From contig VWZF01013053.1 of the NCBI GenBank assembly GCA_013396755.1, positions 864,092-928,091 of the forward strand: DNA of 64,000 bases. The letters are read 5' to 3'. The position numbers were made by a program, and so were the translations under genes. The notes beneath the pieces were generated by a model. The model worked only from the letters and a program-made list of their open reading frames with translations, was not told the DNA's origin and did no database searches. Position 1 is the first letter of the stretch, and the number at the start of each line of letters is the position of its first letter. Below are positions 38,301 through 53,300 of the stretch, in pieces. The stretch is from Sclerurus mexicanus (Eukaryota; Chordata; Aves; Passeriformes; Furnariidae).

Positions 38301-41300
38301 TTTCGTCTTTGTCTAGTAGTCTTATTAGTTATTGAGTAACCTTTTGATATTATGCAGCTCTATGTAAAACAGCAGACACAACATTCTCTCATGCTTTTGA
38401 CCTGAGATTACCCACAGCTCCACTCGAATTACCTGGCTGTCTATCTTCTGCCTGACCCCTGAAGCGACGCCTGCGGCTACGATTGCGTCGCTGGGGTTTT
38501 TTGTCACTATCATCTGCAATTGCAAAGTTTATAATGAACTATTTCTGATCATAAAATAAATAAATTCTTCAGCAGTTTCAGCATGGGGCATTTAAAATTG
38601 CTTCTGTTAAAGACATAAGACAGAAAAGCTAGAAGAAAATTTTATACTGAAAGCATACATAGTAACACAAAAGCTAGATTTTACTTTTTGTTCTTGGTTC
38701 ATTAAAACATTTAGGCATGTGCTTAATGACCTCAGATTTCATTTATTAAGTAAGTAACCATATGTCAAATTTTATCAACATAACCCAGAGGTTTTTTTCT
38801 ACATTAAGCAACAGATTATATTCTTGTCCCAGTAAGTATCAAGAGAATTTACTGAGGGAAAGTACTTAAGCAGAATCTGGGTAGAGACAAATTAACAGAT
38901 ACTTAAGTAGCTTTCCCACACCGAGACTGAGGTTACCAAGGACAAAACAGAACGCTGATCCGACAGTACTGTTTCTATCAAAGCAGCAGTACCAATGGGA
39001 AACAACAAATCAAGTCTTTGGTGTCTCCATCAGACAGTTTTTACAAAAAAGGCACATGAAAAGGCTAGTTGAGCTCAGTAAACAGGAGATTCCATGGCAC
39101 AGCCACGGAGGGAGTCTTTCTTTAATCAGACAGCAACCTTGAACAGAACAACAATTCATCACTAACAGAAACAAACAAGGGCTTCACTACACTTACAGGG
39201 ACAACACGCTTTTTTTTAGCTTGCTCTGGGATGATCATCCAACCATTTACATACCTAAACCATTCTCATTAACTGAAGCTGTATCAGACTCTGTCATTCC
39301 ATCCATAAGAACAGCATCTTCATCAGTCCTTCGCCGGCGTGACCTCCTGCGGCGGTTGCTGCTATGGTGGGACTCGCTGGCGTCGGTATCCACGGTCTGG
39401 TCTGACTCTGTGTTATCCAGCAAGCTGTAAGGGTTGCTGTCCGGATCTTTGAGCACTAAACAAAGGGAAAGTTTCCTTCTGAAATACTGCAGTGACGTAT
39501 ACCTTCATTTCCAGGCTGACTTACATCTGTGTATGAAGGTTTCAAACTATGGAGCACCCTTAGGAAAAGCTGTAACACACAGAACTGCAGGATTTGATTT
39601 CATACTAGCTCCTCTCTGACTCTTAACACAACAGTTAACAATGGTGGACACCACAAGAGGCACTTGCATTATTTCACCACAAAGATTTCCAAGGTGGCAT
39701 TTAGAGAACTTTTACTCCAAACAGCTAAATATGTAAAACACACCTTTCCCTTTGTGGCAGGCTGGTACTTCTGACACTATTACAGTGTTATGTTAACACA
39801 GTCAGATTCTAATAAAACATAACTTCCAGTCTATGATTTCTTCTCTCATTCTCTACCTAAATATAAGCTTAACTCAGAAGGCAGCCATAGGCAACATGCC
39901 AAAGATTTATCAACTTTGCTAATAACATTATTACGTGGGAGCAATAGAGGAGAGAAATAAAGACTGCCACAAACGGAAAATGAACAAAAATCTAACAACA
40001 CGGGGTATGATACAAAACTATCACACAACTGCACTGAAATACCATGGTATTAAGATTATAATGTAAAATGGAGTATAGTAGTAAGAGGTTATACAGAAAA
40101 TTGCCAGGAACAAAACCTAAATTCAAAATCCACTTGCAGGACAGTACCAGAGCTAATGGATGACTTGCCACCGCGAGGTCCACCACGCCCACGGCCTCCA
40201 GACACACTACGCCCTCTTCCCCCGGGGCGCCGTCTGTTGTCACGTTGGTGCCTGCTCTCTCTGTCATCTTCTCCTGCCAAGGACCAGTCACTAAGTTCAT
40301 CTTTTCTCTCAGATTCTGTTTCAGAGGGATTGGAGAGCTCAGAGTTTGTACCTTGTACAAAAAAGGAAAGGAAAAATGGAAATTAATGAGTTTTGGGATT
40401 ACATTCTGGTTTCATATCCTCACAGAAGTATTCCAAACAGGATGGCTGGCTATATATGTATGTTATTTAAAAAAATACATAATACATAAACATATATTAA
40501 AAATCATTAATATACACTTACACAAGTATATAATTATATATAGTTTTATAGATACCCATATATAAAATATATATGCACATGTAAAATATAGATTGAGCAG
40601 AAGTTAGATTGAGAATCTTAGAAATTTAGCTAAGTTTGTTTTTAATGGTATGTGAAATAAGGGCTAAAAAATTACTAAACCTGTGATTTCTGTACACAGA
40701 TATATCAAGCATTAAGCAGTGTTTCCTCTCTTTGTCTACACACTGCAGGCATTTGGTGCAGTTTCTAGGCAACTTCTCTGAAATTCCCAAGGACAACTTT
40801 GCACCTTATAGCTGATGGCTGTTGCTAAGCAACCCCTTCTGGCTGTTGTAACACTGCACAATTTCCCTGTTTATATTAAATAGCATCTGTAATACCTGGC
40901 CATCTCTGAGCTAACCAAACCCACACAGCTTTTTATTACCTGAAAATTCAACACCTACTATTTATTTTAAGCATCCAGAAACTCCCCCTACTAACCATTT
41001 TTGAATAAAGAGACTTAGACCCATATGGCTCTAACATGTGGGTCTTGCCATTTTCTGGGGAAAAAATAATTTACGTTTTCAAAGGAAAAATCTATGTATA
41101 TAAACAAACTGAACAACTTTCATTACAGCTTAGTCAGTTCACTGGGAAACAATAACAAATGTATTTACAAACACCATCAGAATCAGGATGACTAACATGG
41201 CATGATCCAGGAAGCTACAGCCGGGGACAGACTGGAAAACCCAAAAGGTGTCCAATTTTGTATCAGAAATGAGCTACATGCAAATATCCAGAGTAATTTA

Positions 41301-44300
41301 CTGCATTGAATAAATAATGTTGTCCCTGTTCACTGGAGCACCCGTGTTTCTTTATGGAACACGTCTGCGTTGAAATGCAGTGTCTCCATTTGGGAAGCTG
41401 CTGCTGGATGAGCTGAACTTCTCTGAACAGCAGTGCCTCGTTAATTCAGAAATGCATCAGAATACCTCAACTTCATCTTAGACAGATCCAGTTACTTCCT
41501 GACTGAATTAAAAAACCCACAGGATTTTGTCCTACCTCCAATTTAAATCATTTTGATTTACTTTTCAAAAATAAGCTAAGATGAGCATGATCACAGACAA
41601 GTGTTTTTTCTCCTCCTCAATTCAAACACATAATGCTAATTCCAGATTATTTTGTGTCTCCTGAAAAGTATCTGTAGTTCCTTCTCTTTCCCAGCTTTGT
41701 ACGATGTTAACTACTAACACTGAAGCACAAGATCTTACCATAGTTCAGTTTGCTTATTTTTTCAATTTTAAATTTCAACAAGACTGTAAACCTAAAGAGG
41801 TGCGTTGAGCTATGTACAAAACAAAACGGCAATCCTGAATTTTCAGCCTTACCTGAATTCACTCAACTATGCTGAACATAAAGAAATCCAGAGACAGTTT
41901 TGGACTCAAAAGTATCCTGAAGATTTGTTCAGCAGATGCTCAGGAACACTCACCGTAACCAGATGTGTAATTGGGGCCCCTGCGGCCTCTCCCTCTCCCG
42001 CTGTAGGACCTGGACCCTTGCACCGAGGAGAGGGTGCTCTCATCAGTTGTGTAACCCTTTTCCTTCTCAGGAACTCGTGCAGAAGAAGGTCTGAAGCCCA
42101 TACCAATCTGACGCAACTGTTCATCGATCTGGAGCCTTTCCAGTCTTAGTTGTTCCACCTCCTACGTAAGAGGAAAAAAAACATTGTTGATAAATGTCCC
42201 TCACAAAACACCATCACTCATTCCGTCATCTTGAAAACTAACATCCCTGTAGTCAAGTTAACATCACCTTGAAGGCACCTAGTAGCAATGGAATACAAGC
42301 TGTGCTATTCCAAGAGTTTTGGAAGAGATTGAAAACCTTTCTCTTAAATCCCCACGCACAAAGACTGTTTTTAAGATTATCACTACCTTTCTTAATTAGA
42401 CTTCACATTTTCCAGTCAAATTAAAAAGAAAAAAAGAAAACAGGGCAAACTGACAAAGTAACACAATTCAAATTAATTTGTTATTTCAGTTAACACCACA
42501 AGCCAACTAATCTAAACACAATATTGTTCTATTATCACACCATTAGTATGTTACTATTAAAAATTGCATCCTACTCCAACAGAGCATTAACCCCAGAAGA
42601 GAAGAACATGAACATAGACAAAAAATTGCGTATTACTTCCCAAATGCTCCCTGAGGTGTGTTCAAGGCACCAAACCTTAAATCCTGATACAGATGTACAG
42701 TATATATTTATATATAAAACCAGGAATTTTTCTTGCTCAAAAATTCTGTTACTTCAACCCAAGGTTTCTCTACAGATCCTTTTCTACTTTTAGATACACT
42801 CACCTTTAGGTAAGCGATGTGATATTCTAACAGAACTTGGACATTCCCAATGCTTTCTTTGGTACCAACAAATACAAATGGTACCATTCCCTAGAGAAAC
42901 AAAGCATCAAAGTTTTTTATCAGGAAGAACATCATTAAAACAATGCTTTCTGTTTAAGTTATATAAAATCTGTTTTAAATTACAAAACTGAGCTAAACAA
43001 GACAGTAACAGCCTTGGGCTGCAAAGGAACTAGAAATAACTCAGATTGGGGTGAGGGGAGGAGCTTCAGACTGTCCAGCTTTCCCAACAACCTACTCTGG
43101 CCATGGAGGTAACCTGGCATTCAGTGTTTATATTCCCCCACACAACACACACTGCATGTGTTTCCCACAGCAGTGGTGTAGAAGCATCCATAGTTTACCA
43201 ACAAGTGTCCAGTGCTTCACTAAACCAACTTCACAAGACTAAGCAGCTTTAGAAAACTTTTATCTTATGTTCTCATCTATTTAAAATATGTGGACACTAT
43301 TAACACTAGCAATCCCAAATTAGTTATGCAGCTCAAGAACGTATAGGAGAAAGATTAAAAAAGTCTTACTTCAGCAGCAAAAAACCTTCCTTGAACTGCT
43401 TCCTATCAAATTTACTGCAACATACCAGCTTAAAAATAATGTTCTCTATATCCACAGGTTTTGAAATAAAAACCACTTTTAAAAATAAAAACTTAATCAC
43501 AGCTAGGAAGAATGAAGTACTTACATCTTCACGGGGCAGCTTATTTTCATTGTCTCCCTCAATTCTCACCCTGACGACTCCAGACTTGTCTACAATCTCC
43601 TGAATCACTTTTCCATTTTTTCCAATAACTTTTCCTTCAGAGGGCAAGAATGGTTAATTTTGTACCTGTTTTCAGAATATTTTAACGTGTTTCTTGATAT
43701 TTTAAGTTATGTAAAACAAACCCCAAAGAACACCCCACACTGTGCAATAAGAAAGAGGTGAGAACTTCCAAAATTACTCACTCTCTCTGTCTATATATAT
43801 ATATTCACAGTGACAAGTAGTGATGAAGATCACCACTACACACAAGCTTAAAATAGAACTAAACCAAGCGTAAAATGGCACAAGAGCTTTGCAAATGCTT
43901 GAAAACGTTTATATATCAAAATTATTTGGAGCCCCTGACTCCACATGTGCCCTTATTCATTTAGTAAAGCATATTTTTTTACTGGAATCTGAACTTCAAA
44001 TATTGCCATTTAGTAAAAATTTGTAATCAAGCCAGCTTAAGTCTTAAAATCCTGACAAAGTACTATTCAACAACAATATATCCAATTTCATAATTCCACA
44101 ATACATATAGTTTTAAAAGATTAATCACCTTCTCCTTAAATGGAGAAATCAAATACTGTACTGGCACCTAAATCCTCTTTGCAAAGTCACACTGATTAGG
44201 CTCCCTTTCCCCAAGTTTTCAAGGTTTAGCAGTATTACATACCAACGAGATTTCTGGGAACTTGAATGAAATCCTCCACAAATTCCAAGTAACTTCTGGC

Positions 44301-47300
44301 CTTCTTTACTGCCTCAGCAGTCTGGAAATGAATTTTAAAAAATAGAGTTTATTTGTGAACATAGCATGTTTAAAATAAAACCTTGTAGCAACAGCTGCAA
44401 GTCTTTCAAACAAACTTATTTTCAAAAAGAGAACTAGAGACAAGATTATTCTAGTTTTGAACTAAATGATAAAAACGTATTTAGGTTAAATGCCCAGAGA
44501 CAAAACTCAGTAGAAAAGCAAAGTATCAGTAAAGAATGAAACATTCTTTCATGTTGAAATAAAACTTTAAGAAGTTTTAAGATAATAAAATAGATGCCTC
44601 ATCCCTGAGAGTGTTCAAGGCCAGACTGGATGGGGCTTTGAGCAAACACAGATATTACTCCTTCCAGAACGCTGGTTTCTGGCCACAGTTCATCCACAAT
44701 GTTTTCCAAGGTAGTACAGTAACTCTGGTTACTGGGGAGAACTCCTGTAAATGTCTCACAGCTTTATTAAATGACAGAAATCAGCTGAGTTAACTGAAGC
44801 TATACAGATGCTGAAGAAACAAGGCTTTAATTTAGCAACAGCAGAAGTGTAGAATTAAAGAAGGAATATCAGCACCTAGTCAGCAACGACACCTTCTGAG
44901 CACAATTTCCATTTTACACTAACACCTCAGCCCTTTCATCTGTCATTTTTAGGCAACACATGAAATAAAGAGTACCACCAGCTCCAGCATCTTTCAATCA
45001 AATCAGGGAAATCCTAGAAGAATAAAAAAATGTATAAACCTCTACTTCTGGCAGAGGTCAAAATAATAGCAAAAGAAACATGTGCAAACTGTATTTCAAG
45101 ATAATCAAAGCAGCGATAAGGCACTGGAAAGAAATGAACAGTGGAGAGCAGAGGTCATGCTGCATCCTCAAGGCAACTGCTCAAATGATACAAACTTAAC
45201 ACAAATTAGCAATTTTTCACCTTCCATGAACTTGACACAATTAACCAGAGTTCCTGCCTCAGGTATGTTTATCAATTCTTTCCCAAATAAGAATGAGGTA
45301 ACAGTGAATGCATTTACAGAAGCAGAGTCAGGATAAGAAAACATACAACTGCCAGAGCTGGAGCTCTCCAGTGCTCCCATAAGCTTCTGTCTCCACTTTG
45401 CTATGAGCACTGAGGATTTGTACACGAGTAAAACCTCTGTGACTCATCCACACCCCAACATGAGAGAGCACATACAGCTGGTTCAGACAATGCATTCTCT
45501 GTTCCTTGCAGTGGACCATGGATTAAATAAAGACTTCAAAGGATTCCAGTCACTAAAAACTACTTTTCTCAACTTTGAATTAAATTCTACACATCCATCT
45601 GTGCTCTGGTTACTTCACACAGTAGCCCATACAATCACGACACATCCATGTTACTAGAAGAGTCTTTAATAAAAAAGATTCAAGGCAGGGTATTTTTCTA
45701 AACTCAGCATTATATCTGCCTGTATTAAGAATTGCACAAGAATTGACTGCAATTCCATTCTGACAGTAATGAACGCCTAAAAGAAACTTTTCTGACACGG
45801 CTTTCCCTTCCTGGGAAGGACAAGATTCCATAAATAGTCCAAGCTAGTGCCCAAACTCTGAAGTTAACACGTCTGTGGTCTGTACAAGTATCACAAGCAG
45901 CAATTCAGAGAAGCAGGAAAGGGTCTTGGAACCAAAATGGTCTTGACCAGAAAAGGATAAAAGCACCCCATACCGTTTAATTTCCTTCTACCCATAGAGA
46001 CTTTCAATATTCTTTAAAATTTATCTTCCTGTTTCTTCCCACAAAGAGTCTGGCACTAAGCAACAGTGAAGTTTTATTTGTATGCAAAACATCACCTATG
46101 GAAAACCCTCAGACCCCATCTGCTCTGTCAATGACACTGGTTCACTACTCCCCCACATCTCAGCCTAAAACTGTTCGCCTGTGCACTCAGCCATTAGGGC
46201 CTGGCTGCTCGCCTACTTCAGCTGAAAAAAGGCAAAAAGAATAGGCAAGTACACCCGGACACTGAAACACTTATCATCAGAATATTTAAGCTGTCTGGCA
46301 TTTTTAGAAGCAGTTATCACTTCTAGCAAAGACAAGCCTGGACGTGTCTAAAGGCATTTTTATTTAGGGAGCATCTGGTATTTATAATCATTGCCGTGCA
46401 CCTCTGTAAGAGGCTGGTGACAGTCATAACCTTTCCACAAGTTCCAGCATCACATCATTCACATGAAAGAGATCAAAACTGAAATACACTAGACATTCCA
46501 CTCCATTTAAACTTGTCCAATTCTTCTTCAGGAACTGAGAAGCAATTTACTGGTAGTAGTAGATCAAAGAAGGATCTGTCACTACTCTGATCCCCTGGAA
46601 GCGTTTAAGGTTTCCAAAAAACAGAAGTAAAATTTCAGACATACTGAAGAGCACAGGAGTTTAACAGCATCAACTTCACCTGACCCCTGGATCACAGCCA
46701 GGTTCCTCTCCTAACAGAGATGGAGCAGCATTCAAGACCTCAGACTCCTGAAACAGCAGACAACCAAGGATTTCTAGTGTTAACAACAGAGACTCAATGC
46801 GTGGCACCTGTAGAGCTAGTAACATGGGATAAACCCCATCAAAGTATGTTCTGACAGGGCCCTGGTGACAGTGGCATCTTTCACTACCCTTCTGCTTCCT
46901 GAATGGATCATTGTTTTGGTCCAAAGACCAGCTACATTTCAAGGTTATTGTGAGATTTAGAAGAGTCACACAAATAAAATTAACTTGGAGAAAACTATTG
47001 TTTTGTTCAAGCCAGCATTAAATTGCCAAAATAAATGGGTTAGAAGCAGCAGATACAGGCTCTAACACACATGTTACACACAGCAGACAGGTGTGCAGAT
47101 AACACACAGCAAAACACACATGAACTAGAAAGGGGGGAGGGGAAGACCCAGCAAGGTTCTGTAGGAATAAAAACCCAACAAATCCACAATCAAGAAAAAC
47201 AGCAGCAAATGATCCTTCTCTCAGGTTGACCCAGGACACACAGTGCAGTTATAGACTTTGTGCATGGGCACACAGCGATTAAGACAGAACACATCTTATG

Positions 47301-50300
47301 CAACAAGGGCTTCCATTTCAAACACACATAGTAGAAACTGTCAGTGTGGACATGCACACAGACATCCATGACTCTTCAGGTATTTTCAGTTCTTAATTCT
47401 GGGTACAGCTCTCGCCATTCTAAATGCACATATAGAGTGAAATGCTCCCAAGATTCATAAAGTTTCCCCCGTACCTCTCCATAGATTCTGAAAGTACCAG
47501 TATCCTCCTCAAGTTCAATGGTAGTAACTCCTGGAACCTTCCTGGCTTGTTGAATGTTACTGCCATGTGTTCCTATAGCAAGTCCCATTAAATCTTCTCT
47601 GACTACAAACTCCTCGTGAAATGCTGCAGCAAGCTGCTTTGTGCACTGAAAGGAAAACAAAGGAAGTCTCATCCACATGCACTCAGTGGAACTGAGTGCT
47701 GTGAGCTCAGTTTCAAGCAATACAAATCAGCAGCTATGACTTACCTCCAAGTGTTTTGTAGCTTCTTCATTTCTCGACATAAGCATAAGTTTGGTGCGAA
47801 TGCTGCGCAAATGCATGTCACTCAGAATGTTCACTCGCTTCACTGTTGCTTCACTGGCAGACTACAAAACAGATGGAAAATGCAGTTTCTCTTTTTTTAA
47901 GCAAATCCACGTTTAACTGATAAATCAGGAACCTATTGAAACTAAGTCATGAACATTATCTCAATTTCCAGAGCTTACATGAACGTTGCTCTTCTTCAAA
48001 ACAAAGCACAAGAAATTCAGCACCAACAATTATCTGTTCTCACTCACAGCAAGTTTCACATTAAAGATTTTGCTGCTGAATATACACAGTAACTCCTTCC
48101 CCTTGATGTTGCCCAAACAAATACCTTTCTACCATATACATGTTTGCCATTCACTGAATGATAAAGCTAAAGAAATTATCAAGGACAACACAATTCTGCA
48201 GTGAGGTTCAAGTAGATAATGGAATCGTGACGAGAACCTAATGCTGGGACACATAGTAAAGAGATTCTTCTGTGATGGTTTTCTAAGTGAATAATTCCTT
48301 AATGGCTCCAATAAACTGATGCAGTTCTCCATGTGGAAACCCAGTTGTGGGTCAAACTGCAGTGTAGTACAGCACAGGGGGAAAGTCACTGCCCCGGAGT
48401 GGAGTGAGCTGGAGTTACTTCTGAGCCACCTGCTAAAATCAGTGAACTGGCACTCAGTTGAGAACGACAAAAGTCATAAACACAATGAGACTGCAAGCTG
48501 CTCCTAAATTTAGGTTGTACGCAGTGCAGGCCTACCCCCAAAGATTAAATTTAAATACATCTACTTATATTAAATCTCTCACAATTTATATAGCCTGACA
48601 AGTTAAACCATTCTCCATACACACACACAGCTGGCTACATACTTCCCATAAATAATATACTGAGAATTCATGCAACATTTACATAGAAGTAATTACTTAC
48701 CAGTATTATTAGTTGAGCAGTTTCAGCATGATAAAAAATTCTACATGCTCCCACAGCTTTCTTGAAATCTTTATGTGCATTTTCATTAGCACACCTAAGG
48801 AGACAAAATGAAGTGTTATTTCAACAAGCTGCATCAAAACTGAACATGTCATAGCATGATCAGACTGAAGAATGTTTCAGTAGTTTATGGCAAAGACTGT
48901 TCAGAAACAGGAAAGTTCCCATTCTCCCTAACATGGTTTCAGAGCTTGTTTCCCTGTGGATTCTGTGCCATCATGGTTATCTGACAAGTCTCAGTAACAG
49001 CCCCACTGTGAAGTGCATCACCTGTACAGGCACAAAATGAGACCCAAAGTTCCCATCTCAGAACTTACCTTTTGTCCCTACCTCAAAACCTCAGCAGGGA
49101 TCCCAGTCAGCAGTTTCTAAACCAGCTACTGCAGCCATAGCCACTCTTAAGGTTCTTCATGGACCTGTACACTGGCCCCTAAAATATAAGCCCAATATTC
49201 TCCCCCTCCTCCAAATGCCTTATTGAAGTGTGCAGAGCTACTCACGCATCTCTCAGGTCTTCTGGAACATCCACTGTGCACTTGAAAAAGGTATTCTTTT
49301 TGACAGTCTTATTCTGATTCACAGGTCGGAGTCGCTCATAAGTGACAATTTCATTGTAAGTGGCATCACAAGCAGCATATTCAATGACATAAAACTAGAG
49401 AAGAATTTTTTTTAAAAGTGGCAACTTCAGTAAGGAATAACAGACATAGTAACATTACCAGCATCATCAAGAAAGTACAAAATAGGAATGTATAGACAAG
49501 AACATAAGTCTAAGATGATATAATGCTATGTTTCTACACTAATGAGCCTGAACATATTTCAGCACCCCTCTGATACCTCAGTGAGGTCAGGCCACCATTA
49601 TCAGCATAGTTTCAGTCCCCCACAACAGCATATTGGATTGATTTTTCTCATGCCCATCGCTCTTTCAAATACCTTCATTAGTTCAAGTTCCAAAATTCAA
49701 AATGTTCACTGGAGCTCTAATTCTAAGTAATATCTAACAGAGAATCATATCTACTCTGCAACACTAAAACAAACAAGCAAGGCAAATCCACTGATTCAAT
49801 GGGCAAATTACCTGTGAATCATGTAAGATCAAAAGGCAAATAAAAAGTCAATCTTTTTGACCCACACTACACCAAATTTAGGAAGGCAAGAGAACTAAGA
49901 AGATTTAGCAGTTACCAATAATCTACTCCCACACTTCCACCCAACACATGCAAGTATAAAGGAGCTTGTGTGCACACTATCCCCGAAGCCTAACTTTGTG
50001 TTAGGGATGCAGCCTTCTCCTCCCCTCCCTTCCACATGGATGCAGCTTAGGCATGCAGCAGTACATTCTCCCCTTCCTCCCTCAAAACTGGCACCTCTTT
50101 TTGTCAACACACACAATTTACTCAAGTATCCAGAAAAAGTAAGTCCATATGACTGTGACACTTTTCCACATGCTATCTTCCTGTTTCAAGGGTTTTTTTA
50201 GCTTAAGTATCATCTTAATCACATAAGGCTGCTTTGAAACATATAAAAACCAACTAATAATAATGAAAAATAAACACTAAACATACAATTAAATTTAAGA

Positions 50301-53300
50301 GATCTACCACTATACACTCTAAAAACTTAAATTCTATAGTTTAAGATAATTCTAGATATCAGAACAATCACAAAGCAAACTATCATTAGACACATGGGTT
50401 GTTTCTAAATTTCAGGTTTACTTACAGGAAGAAATCTGAATATGGAACTGTGGTTGGTTTTTTTACATGTTTTTTCATGACAAAATACTTTCTATTTACT
50501 GTATTTAACATGACAGAATGAAATCAGTAAGTTTCAAAATGATCACTCACCTCTCCTTTCATCATTCGAACTTTTGCCAGCCACCAGCCACAAGGCTCTT
50601 GGTCATTTGCCCTAGAATAAACCTGAAAATGAAAGTTGTAAGAAACACAAAGTGCATACAAACATAATTCACTTACCTGCTCTTATAATGAAGAAAGAAC
50701 TTCCCAACTTTTCTAATTTTCATTAAAATTACACAGAAGTATTTTTATGTAAATTATGCAGGCACATGCTTTTTGAGCTACAAGGACTTAACAGATTTCC
50801 TTTGCGTATATTACTGACAATTCAACAGAAATTTCTAAAGGAAGATAAAACCTTGGCTAAACACTTCTTCAGGGGAAAGTCCTCAGTAAATTCAAACATT
50901 GTCTTCATACTGGAAGTTCAGAGAACTCCACAATTCAGATTTCTGTTTTGCCCTTTGCTTACTTGTTATATCAAGGACTACTGAAATGAACAGAGTCATC
51001 ACGTGACTACATATTTCATATTAAACTAATGCTACCAAGCTAATGCGAGATCAGACTAGACTAGATGACTTCTGAAACTCCATTTCCTCATTTACTACTT
51101 ATACACTTCTGACAGGACAAAGTCATTTGCATGCAGACTAAGCAAATTTTACAACAGAAAGAACTCTTTACATATAAGCTCTGCCAAAGGCAACAAATAG
51201 CAAGTATCTCAAATAAACAAATAGAAAAAACAGCACCTATACTTATTTTCTTGCATGAACAGCGCAAAACTATGAAGGTATCCTAAACAAACTCAATACT
51301 TCATTTTTTAAGGACAAGCAGAGGGGAAGAAAACCCAGAAGTTAAAGTAATAACTAAATACCAAAGATACTACAATGAGCTAGGAACAGAATATTGCACC
51401 TTTTGATTTTTTGTTTAATACATCACTTCTAAGTAACACTATTTCTCTGTATGAACAGTGTAATTCACACAATTCCCTATCAGATTGTATCAGCTATTTC
51501 AACTGGGTTAAAACACTTGTTATTGGAGGAACTTTATTACATCGTCATATCAAAACATTTCCAACACTTACACTCCAGGTCAAAAATTAAAGCTGCCTAG
51601 TTTTTGATTCAGAATTAGAACCTTCTCAGCTATTTTAAGTTTTAGATTTTGAAAAGCTACTATTGGTAGTTTTGTGGAAAAAATGAAATGTCACAGCTTC
51701 ACTGAAATTGTAATAAATCCATTTCTAGAGGCATGCTCCATTTTAAACCTTCACCTTGGTAACACACAATCATCACACTGCCTTGAACAGACAGCCAGTT
51801 ACAGCCCAGGATGGGTCATGAGGATACACTCACCTCCACCTCATCTCCTTCACCAATTTCTTTCTTGATATCAGGGGGTGGTGGTAATCTGACTTCATTA
51901 AAGGGCACCTGGCGCTCTGGTTGCCAACTGAAAGTTGAAGAGGCATTACATATTATTTTTCTACTGTTTTCTTCATTTTAATTTTAGAACTCTGAGTTTA
52001 CTTAAAACTCATTCTTTCCATATAATGAAGTCTGTTTCCTTATTGTTAGAAAGCAAACCTTAAAAGCAATGGAACAAAATAACCATGCCAAGACAAAAGT
52101 AGTATCAGGGAAGATATTTAATGACAGAATTTTTAAATTAACTGAAAAATTTAACTTGACTGGGTTCACTAATGTTCACTAATAAAACCCCAATGAAAGA
52201 TTATTAGATGATGTACTTAACATTTCTACTGTTCAAGTCGTAGAGCCTTTATACAAATGTAAGCTCAGCTTTGCCATCCACAATGGGGTTCATCCATTTC
52301 TCCACCTCATATTTTAACATTTCAACTGCTTACCATCAAAGTTTTAAGTAATCCAGGAAAATCTAACTCTGACCTTTAAAAAAACTTTGCACTTCTACCT
52401 GCAAACTTGATGACACTTCCCAGTAAGTGTCTAGCAAACAGAATCAGATCAAAACATACCTTTATATCTGCTTATCAGTACCAATTATTTCTAGGTATAC
52501 AAAATAAAGTTTTATCTTCTTGTACAAAAAGTCTATTTATTTTACTATAGTTGGCTCTACAAAGCATTTTACTTACAGAAGTGTGTATTTTCAGTGCATT
52601 TTATGAACACTACTGGAGCAACTCACGTGCTCTGTTCTCCTGAAATTCCTTTTCCTTCTACTCTGTGAATGTCACAGAATACCATCCGCTGTCCCTACAC
52701 AGGCTGAAATAAACCACTGGGAAAAAGAACCACTCAAAGAAGTTATTAGAATATCTGAGAGACTTAGATGGTATCTGTCAAAGCATTGCAATGTCCATTA
52801 TTTCTGCCCACCTTAAAGTTTGTATCAGATACTGAAAGAGTACAGAATTGACTTGTAACAGGAAGGATCATTGCAAGGCACTTACTTTGCTTACTTCTAA
52901 TACATGCAGACAGAGCAGCTTAATTTAGTGGAACAAGTCTGAGGATAAGAAGCAAAGGGCACTTCTGCAACTTCCTAGATGAAAAGATGGATATGTTTAC
53001 ATGTTTGATTTGAAAAGAACTTGCCCTTAAGTACCTCACTTCACGAAGATGTGACGTATCATATCGTTTTGCTCTAGACATTATTATGAACTTTTTCCTT
53101 TAGCTATACTTTGAAAGACAACAAAAGCCCACGAAGATTATCACTGATGTGCTGGAACATATCCAGGGAAGGGCAAGGAAACAGGTGAAGGGTCTGGAGC
53201 ACAAATCTGAGGAGGAGCAGATGAGGGAGCTGGGAGGTTCAAGAAGGACCTTACACCTCTCTAGAACCACCTGAACCAGGGGTTGTAGCCAGGTGGGGGT

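Larger units (their letters stand above)
35342..43524 (-). other. FXR1: FXR1 introns 10-16
   Basis: Non-coding spans between the exons listed: intron 16 (859 bp), 15 (2,140), 14 (741), 13 (692), 12 (1,602), 11 (642) and 10 (634). Intron 12 holds an AT-rich low-complexity stretch at about 40,441-40,590. Intron 15, which precedes the regulated exon 16, is the longest and has a GC-richer patch (36,680-36,900 and 37,970-38,110) of unknown nature. No RNA gene was recognised. Confidence 0.7.
43635..51833 (-). other. FXR1: FXR1 introns 3-9
   Basis: Introns 9 (608 bp), 8 (3,153), 7 (99), 6 (839), 5 (451), 4 (1,156) and 3 (1,211). A CR1 fragment lies in intron 8 at about 44,598, and short TA and CA runs occur at 43,790 and 48,620. 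Otherwise AT-rich intronic DNA without a recognised gene. Confidence 0.7.

Noticed and set aside
43366..43647. A 93-codon minus-strand frame containing [10 protein letters not shown]
   Set aside because: It is FXR1 exon 10 with intronic extensions at both ends, not a separate gene.
47376..47720. A 114-codon minus-strand frame resembling a KH protein
   Set aside because: It is FXR1 exon 8 (47,475-47,645) read through into both introns; only the exon is retained.
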